Below, one piece after another: positions 12,697 to 17,095 of a DNA stretch of 17,095 nucleotides (positions within the stretch are counted from its first letter, which is position 1; the number at the start of each line of letters is the position of its first letter). The position numbers and the translations under genes are program-made. The notes under the pieces are model-generated. The model ran no database searches. It was given only the letters and a program-made list of their open reading frames with translations, and was not told where the DNA came from. This DNA comes from JBIOJM01 sp044450785 (GTDB lineage: Bacteria > Planctomycetota > Planctomycetia > Isosphaerales > Isosphaeraceae): NCBI GenBank assembly GCA_044450785.1, contig JBIOJM010000222.1, forward strand, positions 1 through 17,095, in the 5' to 3' direction.

Positions 12697-14007
12697 TCAA
12701 GCGAGTAAGTCCTTGACGACATTTCCGTCCTTGACGATCTCGATCGGCCGGCCGCCGGGCGCCATCAGCTCCTTGTCGGCGACGATGCCGAGCAGGTGAT
12801 AGATGGTGGTGGCCAGGTCTTCCGGCCCGATCGGGTTGTTCTCGGGCTCGCTCGCGGTCGCGTTGGACGACCCGTAGATCGCGCCCTTCTTGATGCCCCC
12901 GCCGGCCAGGACGACGCTGAAGACCTTGGGCCAGTGGTCGCGGCCGCCGTCCTTGTTGATCTTGGGCGTGCGGCCGAACTCACTCGAGACCATGACGACC
13001 GTCCGGCTGAGCAGCCCGGTACGATCCAGGTCGCGAATCAGCGCGGCGAACGCCTGATCGAAGGGCGGCATCTGGCCGTTCATCCCGGCGACGATCTGGG
13101 TGTGCATGTCCCAGCCGCCGTAGTCGACCGTGACGAATCGCACACCGGCGGCAACCAGCCGGCGTGCCATCAACATTCGCTGGCCGGCGGCGTTGCGGCC
13201 GTACTCGTCGCGGATCTTGGCCGGCTCGGCGGCGATGTTGAACGCTTCGCGGGCCTTCTGCGAGCTGATCAGACTGTATGCCCGCTGATAGAAGGTATCC
13301 ATCGCCGCGATGTTGTCGCTCTTTTCGCGCTCGGCGAAATGGGCGTTGACCGCGTCGAGCACCGTCCGCCGCGTTGTGAACCGCCCCTCGTTGATCCCAC
13401 CGGGAAGGTTCAGGTCCTGGACCTGGAACCCCGGGTCGGCGGGATCTCGGCCCAGGGAAAACGGCGAGAACGACGAGCTGAGGTAGCCCGTGCCGGCGTA
13501 GATGTTCGGCTGGTTGGGAATGCAGACGTACGGCGGCAGGTTGTTCTTCGGTCCATACTCATGAGAGACGACGCTCCCCATGCTCGGATACTGCAGGGCC
13601 GGGCTGGGGCGGTAGCCCGTGAACATGTTGTGCGTGCCGCGCTCGTGGGCCGCTTCGCCGTGGGTCATCGAACGGATCACGGTCAACTTGTCGGCGAGCT
13701 GAGCCGTCTGCGGAAGCGTCTGGCTGAACTTCTCTCCTTCGATCTTGGTCGCGATCGAACCCATGTCGCCCCGGTACTCGATGGGAGCAAACGGCTTGGG
13801 ATCAAACGTCTCCTGGTGGGCAATCCCACCCGGAAGGTAGATGTGGATCACCGAGTCGGCCTTGGCGGCGATCGCCGCGTAATTCTTCTGATCGGCTCGA
13901 GCCCGAAGCCGGAGCAGGTCGGCCAGGGTCAGTCCACCCAGTCCGATCGTGCCGACCGTCAGGAACCCCCGGCGACTCATTGGTTTGACGTAACGGCCGT
14001 TTGCCAT
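12697..14007 (-). CDS. DUF1501 family protein with twin-arginine signal
   Basis: The frame is open to 14064, but ATG 14007 is the start: AAAGGAG lies 8 nt upstream and the product then begins MANGRYVKPMSRRGFLTVG, with a twin-arginine export signal (SRRGFL, residues 11-16) followed by a hydrophobic helix. The mature 436-residue protein is a DUF1501 member; the family belongs to the alkaline-phosphatase/sulfatase-like fold. Matching segments are IYLPGGIAHQETFDPKP, HGEAAHERGTHNMFTGY, VDYGGWDMH, SSEFGRTPKINKDGGRDHW and the C-terminal DLATTIYHLLGI. Tat export implies folding, possibly with a metal, in the cytoplasm. DUF1501 genes are constantly next to DUF1549/DUF1553 genes in planctomycetes, where a joint but unproven role is assumed. 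It is the first gene of the minus-strand cluster. Confidence 0.93.
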   Translation of the reverse strand: MANGRYVKPMSRRGFLTVGTIGLGGLTLADLLRLRARADQKNYAAIAAKADSVIHIYLPGGIAHQETFDPKPFAPIEYRGDMGSIATKIEGEKFSQTLPQTAQLADKLTVIRSMTHGEAAHERGTHNMFTGYRPSPALQYPSMGSVVSHEYGPKNNLPPYVCIPNQPNIYAGTGYLSSSFSPFSLGRDPADPGFQVQDLNLPGGINEGRFTTRRTVLDAVNAHFAEREKSDNIAAMDTFYQRAYSLISSQKAREAFNIAAEPAKIRDEYGRNAAGQRMLMARRLVAAGVRFVTVDYGGWDMHTQIVAGMNGQMPPFDQAFAALIRDLDRTGLLSRTVVMVSSEFGRTPKINKDGGRDHWPKVFSVVLAGGGIKKGAIYGSSNATASEPENNPIGPEDLATTIYHLLGIVADKELMAPGGRPIEIVKDGNVVKDLLA

Positions 14008-14537
14008 CGAGATGACTCCTTTGAAGGCTTGCCTTGTGAAGAATCGAGGTTGCAGCGTCATCATCAGTGAAGTAGGTGACGGAATTCAGGCGGGGTTTGG
14101 GTTCCGATCCGGAAGGAAGACTCTTCACGATCAGAACCGCGAAGCAGTTGTTGAATAATACGGCTGTCCCACCAGCGGCGCTGGCGCAAATTTCCCAAAA
14201 ATACGCCGGCCGCTCCAATCCAGGCTGGCAAGAATCAATCGATCGACACGAGTCGGCGCTGCCGCACGATCCCGGATCGTTGGCTCGGAGCTCAAGATGA
14301 CACTCCTCGCTCGTTTGGGAGGGTCCATACATCCATCCTCCCGCGTCGCATTATACCCTGCTGGTGACAGAATTGAAAAGAGTTTCACCGCGAAGGGGAA
14401 GGATCAAGGAATTGACGACGAGTGTCCATCCTTTGGAAAACGCTCTTCCGGCGGCTCTTTCAGGGCACGGATTGGCCGCTTTGGTTAAGATGACTGAGTA
14501 CCCTTCTCCCTCAGATGACTTCGATGGAGACCAAACG
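14008..14537. other. Divergent intergenic region between DUF1501 and the coiled-coil protein
   Basis: These 530 bp separate genes on opposite strands and must hold promoters for both. I see AT-rich patches near 14149-14160 and 14350-14360 but no pair of boxes with correct spacing that I would defend. The plus frame of the next gene is open from 14364, but the stretch before 14538 lacks a signal-peptide-compatible start, so I treat it as untranslated. Confidence 0.5.
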
Positions 14538-15242
14538 ATGTCGCCGAAACATTCTCGTTTTGGATTCGTGGTCGCCCTGAGTCTGGCAGCCGGAGGCCTC
14601 GTGATGGCCCAGCCAGGCCCCAACGCCGGCCGGGGCCCGGTTCAAGATGATCAACCTGTCAAACTGACGGGGCCAGCGGCGAAGAAGGCCGACGACCTGA
14701 TCCGGGGCTACACTGCTCGGATCGAGAAGGAGATCGAGCAGGCCCGCAAGGAGGTCGACCGACTTCGCGCGGAGCTGCACGAGCTGATCGACGTCCGGTA
14801 CGAGATGGCCGCGGCAATCGCCGATCTGCGCGGGGAGTTGGCCGCGAAAGGGACGTACAGCGCCGACCTCATCGGTCAGGGGCAGGTTGGCGCCCAGGAC
14901 AGGACGGCGGCGCCCCCGCAAGCGCAACGGCAGGCGATGGCGTTCCGCCGCGACCTGCTCTACGGCCTGGGCAGTGCCCTTCCGAAAAACCCCACACCGG
15001 AGCAGCGTGACCAGATCAGGCGGCTTGCGCCGCGGGCGGACCTGAAGCGGTTGATCGAGCGGCTCCGCTCGGACGTCGAACAAACACGCATCGAGGTCGA
15101 CCAGATGGCCTACCATCTGCTGGAGCTGCGCGCGGGTATCTCGGCCTCATACCAGGGATTTGGTGGAATGGGCGGCGGCATGGGCGGCGGCATCCGCGTC
15201 CCGTGGTTCGGCTCGATGGGGGTGCAGGGTGGCATGATGTGA
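14538..15242 (+). CDS. Exported coiled-coil protein with Gly/Met-rich C-terminus, unknown function
   Basis: ATG 14538 is chosen because GGAGA at 14526-14530 lies 8 nt upstream and the protein then opens with a signal peptide (FGFVVALSLAAGGLVMAQ, cleavage near residue 24). The 234-residue product has a charged coiled coil at about 50-105 (IEKEIEQARKEVDRLRAELHEL) and a second helical region at about 160-205 (LKRLIERLRSDVEQTRIEVDQM). Its last 30 residues are rich in Gly, Met and aromatic residues (QGFGGMGGGMGGG, then MGVQGGMM). There is no known domain. It is transcribed divergently from the DUF1501 cluster. Periplasmic location is likely from the signal peptide; any link with the cluster is only by position. 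Confidence 0.82.
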   Translation: MSPKHSRFGFVVALSLAAGGLVMAQPGPNAGRGPVQDDQPVKLTGPAAKKADDLIRGYTARIEKEIEQARKEVDRLRAELHELIDVRYEMAAAIADLRGELAAKGTYSADLIGQGQVGAQDRTAAPPQAQRQAMAFRRDLLYGLGSALPKNPTPEQRDQIRRLAPRADLKRLIERLRSDVEQTRIEVDQMAYHLLELRAGISASYQGFGGMGGGMGGGIRVPWFGSMGVQGGMM

Positions 15243-15434
15243 ATGGACCGAGCGCCAGGCGCCGTACCACCGGTCGACACACGAAGGATCATTCAGGCTT
15301 GGCGCAAGCGATCGAGTCGAGCGGAAGCGTCAAAGTCTCCGCTTTCTCCGAGGCTTCGCCCGGAACAGGCGGCCCCCTACTGGGCAGGTCGAGCATCATC
15401 AAAGTTATCAGGCAAACCTACTGAGGACGGGATC

Positions 15435-15578
15435 ATGCGACTGCGCCGGGTGCGGTTTACGGTGCGGGCAATGATGATCGCCGTAGCCATCACGGCGATC
15501 TGCACGTTCATCATAGCCGAGGCGATCAGGTATCAGGCTCGCCACACCGGCCACGTCCGTGCTTGGGACGGTCCTTGA
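15435..15578 (+). CDS. Small single-pass membrane protein (47 aa)
   Basis: The frame is open from 15243, but ATG 15435 with GAGG at 15423-15426, 8 nt upstream, is the natural start. The protein begins MRLRRVRFTVRAMMIAVAIT and has one membrane helix (MMIAVAITAICTFIIAEAI). An Arg-rich lead, then F-T-V/I-R, then a hydrophobic helix is a recurrent N-terminal pattern in planctomycete hypothetical proteins, some of which are longer. It is 12 bp before the next gene and probably shares a transcript with it. Function unknown. Confidence 0.7.
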   Translation: MRLRRVRFTVRAMMIAVAITAICTFIIAEAIRYQARHTGHVRAWDGP

Positions 15579-15590
15579 TCAGGGGTGTTT

Positions 15591-15914
15591 ATGAGGTGCA
15601 AAAACCTGTTCGCACTCGGAGTCCGTCTGATCGGGGTCTGGCTCATGACGCGCGGTATCACCTACGTCGCATCGTTCGCCGAGCTAAAGTTATACCCCCC
15701 TTCCGATAAAGCCCGGGACGCTGCCGCGGCCAACTTGATCTATGCGACATTCGATTTCGCCCTGGCGGCGTTCTTCCTCATCTGGACCCGAGTGATCGTC
15801 GCGTGGAGCTACGGTGAGAAGTCAGGGGTCGCAGAGGAGGATGAGGCCGGAGTCGAGAATGGAACCGGCGGACAACTCGACGAGCCAGGGGGCTCGCAAA
15901 CGCCTGACGTCTGA
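15591..15914 (+). CDS. Small membrane protein with two predicted helices (107 aa)
   Basis: ATG 15591 is preferred over GTG 15585 because AGGGG at 15581-15585 is then at normal spacing. The protein has two hydrophobic segments, around residues 6-28 (LFALGVRLIGVWLMTRGITYVA) and 48-70 (LIYATFDFALAAFFLIWTRVIVAW), separated by a short polar loop, with an acidic Glu/Gly-rich tail. The pattern is one I associate with conserved hypothetical proteins of Isosphaeraceae, without a known role. It follows the 47-residue membrane protein by 12 bp, so the two are likely co-expressed. No damage seen. Confidence 0.78.
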   Translation: MRCKNLFALGVRLIGVWLMTRGITYVASFAELKLYPPSDKARDAAAANLIYATFDFALAAFFLIWTRVIVAWSYGEKSGVAEEDEAGVENGTGGQLDEPGGSQTPDV

Positions 15915-16238
15915 ACGATCCTCGGCCGTGTCCAGTCGTCCTTTGACGCCGCGGAACAACTTTAAAAGGCTTGGAAAGTCTTCCGGGGCCACGACCATAG
16001 CGGCCGCCCGCTTGGTGGCGAGGCCTTCTTACCGGCCGACAGGATTGCCTTGAACGCCGAGATCACCTCCCCGGGGTTTGGCCTCGGAATCCTCGACGAT
16101 CCGGTAGAGCCGCTCGATCAACAGCTCGCGCTCGGCCTCGGGGACACGTCAGTGCTCGCGTAGGGCTCGCTCCGTTAGCCGGCGTGGTCGCCTTCTCCGG
16201 GCGCTCCTTCCCTCAGAGACCCCCTGAGTTTCGCTCAT
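15905..16238 (-). pseudogene. Decayed small gene (Arg-rich N-terminus, helical body)
   Basis: A minus-strand gene begins at ATG 16238 with GGGAG 7 nt upstream and reads MSETQGVSEGRSARRRRPRR and then TERALREH, before an in-frame TGA at 16151-16149. Past that stop the same frame still codes helical sequence (PEAERELLIERLYRIVEDSEAKPR). Near 16072-16076 an extra G in a GGGG run shifts the frame, and removing it yields EVISAFKAILSAGKK. A second shift returns to LATKRAAAMVVAPEDF and FRGVKGRLD. One stop plus two shifts within 330 bp, with protein-like sequence on every side, indicates a recent pseudogene. I do not know the family; an accessory or mobile-element protein is likely from its neighbours. 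Confidence 0.6.
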
Positions 16239-16404
16239 GGTTGGACTCCCAGTGCTGCCTACAACACTCCGACCCACAAACCCTGCCGATCTATCGGCGA
16301 CATTCTCGCATACGTAAACACGATCATGCATAAAGAAGCAGAATAACCTCCGCACCACCGAATGAGGCGACGATCGACGTTCGCCCGGCAAACGAAGGCC
16401 CCGT

Positions 16405-16853
16405 CGACCGGCTCGTGCGCCTGACGGCGACCGCGGGCTTCTGACGATCCACCGACGACCGCTTTCACACCCAGGTCAAGGTCGGCCGCCGCCGCGAAAT
16501 CTATTCGCTCAAGTCCGCGGCGTTCCGTGACTTGTTGATCGATGGCCAACGATTGGACCGGATCCGCAGCCGATCTGCTCGCTAAACTCACCGCGTTTGC
16601 GGGTAAAAGGGTTGCCGCCTCTGCCCGCTGGCCAAAATCGCCCCAGTGGCTCTCCATCGAGTTACGCCGCATTGCGCCGCAGCTCCGCATCCATGGCATC
16701 TGCGTTGTCTTCGAGAGAACCCGCGACCAACTTCTGATTACCCTCGCGATGCCGAATCGTCCCCCAGAAATGGCGTCGGACGTAAGTGTAAGTGAAATAG
16801 AACCTTGCTTCGCAAGTGAGTTAGACCGAGAAAGAATGGCGCAGCACGTTTAA
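16405..16853 (+). pseudogene. Remnant of a phage/plasmid-type primase-helicase with internal deletion
   Basis: Two pieces in different frames abut. The first (frame of 16451) reads DDRFHTQVKVGRRREIYSLK and SAAFRDLLIDG, a pattern I associate with an internal segment of large replication proteins of planctomycete and actinobacterial mobile elements. The second begins around 16542 in the +1 frame and reads NDWTGSAADLLAKLTAF, ARWPKSPQWLSIELRRIAP, then LRIHGICVVFERTRDQLLIT, matching the C-terminal winged-helix tail of the same kind of protein. The several hundred residues expected between them, including the ATPase core, are missing, and the join shifts the frame. Stops also occur before the first piece. 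Family assignment is from pattern memory and is moderately sure; the broken state is clear. Confidence 0.55.
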
Positions 16854-16980
16854 CTCCAATCCCTGAAAGGCAGTGACCCCGCGACGCCATTTTCGATCCC
16901 AAGGTTTTTTCGCTCTCTTCGTCCGCGCTTTGATGATGTCCGTCACGGTTCCGGATGATCGTCGCGGTTCATGAGCAGTG

Positions 16981-17005
16981 GTCTGTCAATCTGCGATTGA
17001 CGGGC
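16981..17005 (-). terminator. Hairpin after the gene entering from the right edge
   Basis: GTCAATC (16985-16991) and GATTGAC (16995-17001) form a perfect 7-bp stem with a 3-nt loop. It extends to 11 bp with two G-T wobbles (16981-17005). It begins just beyond the stop codon of the minus-strand frame at 17005-17007. No T-run follows, so efficiency as an intrinsic terminator is doubtful. Confidence 0.45.
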
Positions 17006-17095
17006 TACTGGGCGACGGTCTCCTGTTCCTGGCCCCGCTGCTGGGCGCGGGTCTCCTGACCCCGCCCCCGCTGCTGGGCGCGGGTCTCCTGACCC
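17004..17095. repeat. 33-bp tandem repeat, nearly three copies, cut by the window edge
   Basis: The unit starts at about 17004, 17037 and 17070. The second and third copies are identical over the visible part, and the first is diverged. The period is a multiple of three, consistent with a coding repeat of 11 residues. Confidence 0.75.
17005..17095 (-). CDS. C-terminal end of a Gln/Arg/Gly/Glu-rich repeat protein (5' part outside window)
   Basis: A minus-strand frame runs in from the right edge and ends at TAG 17007-17005. It encodes nearly three units of an 11-residue repeat, two of them reading GQETRAQQRG with small changes, ending EQETVAQ. A hairpin lies directly after the stop. Such polar, glutamine-rich tails are common on exported planctomycete proteins. 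The plus strand of the same DNA reads as a Leu/Gly/Pro string, which is a possible but less likely alternative. Too little is visible to name a family. Confidence 0.45.
   Translation of the reverse strand, partial: GQETRAQQRGRGQETRAQQRGQEQETVAQ

Noticed and set aside
12796..14070. Plus-strand open frame of 424 codons
   Set aside because: Antisense to the well-supported DUF1501 gene.
16259..16699. Minus-strand frame of 146 codons
   Set aside because: It overlaps the plus-strand replication-protein remnant, which shows family-like motifs. The minus product has no domain pattern.
1..17095. tRNA, rRNA, riboswitch or CRISPR features
   Set aside because: I looked for cloverleaf ends, conserved rRNA strings and regularly spaced repeats on both strands and saw none. 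A covariance-model search would be decisive, and a hit would overturn this.
17004..17095. Plus-strand reading of the terminal repeat as a Leu/Gly/Pro-rich peptide
   Set aside because: Possible, but the minus reading ends in a stop followed directly by a hairpin and gives a polar repeat typical of protein tails. Kept only as an alternative.

Overview
The window looks like chromosomal DNA of a planctomycete, probably from the Isosphaeraceae/Singulisphaera side of the phylum. The phylum call rests on a run of genes found mostly in Planctomycetota: a DUF1501 protein with a twin-arginine signal, an exported PPC/Ig-domain protein, a large DUF1549/DUF1553 cytochrome-type protein with Big_2 domains, and a PSCyt1-type cytochrome fused to WD40 repeats. 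TDAG-type leucine-rich repeats, high GC, and a tiny membrane protein starting MRLRRVRFTVR agree with it. The family-level placement is inference from memory of such sequences.

Layout. Positions 1-611 hold the catalytic part of a tyrosine recombinase that runs in from the left edge. Positions 612-3500 are a patchy accessory zone with one small hypothetical gene (1067-1309), palindromes, and an XRE/BrnT-like toxin-antitoxin pair on the minus strand (2110-2771) with a near-consensus promoter. Two fragments (1958-2062 and 2906-3121) are about 93% identical to the 3' part of the large WD40 cytochrome gene further right. Positions 3500-4734 hold a second toxin-antitoxin pair: a ribbon-helix-helix antitoxin overlapping, by 4 bp, a PIN-domain toxin that carries a C-terminal leucine-rich-repeat domain of about 140 residues.

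Positions 4908-14007 are a minus-strand block of four exported proteins, read right to left: DUF1501, PPC/Ig protein, DUF1549/DUF1553, and cytochrome-WD40-coiled coil. The last two are separated by only 24 bp and are almost certainly co-transcribed. This gene set recurs in many paralogous copies in planctomycete genomes. Its function is unproven; a periplasmic or surface complex with haem-binding subunits is plausible.

Positions 14538-15914 hold three plus-strand genes: an exported coiled-coil protein with a Gly/Met-rich tail, and two small membrane proteins 12 bp apart. From 15905 to the right edge the DNA is decayed: a broken minus-strand gene, a plus-strand remnant that looks like two ends of a phage/plasmid-type primase-helicase joined by a deletion, and finally the C-terminus of a minus-strand protein with 11-residue repeats running in from the right edge.

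The most unusual features are the PIN-LRR fusion toxin and the shuffled, diverged pieces of the cytochrome-WD40 gene on either side of the XRE/BrnT-like module. I saw no rRNA, tRNA or CRISPR array.
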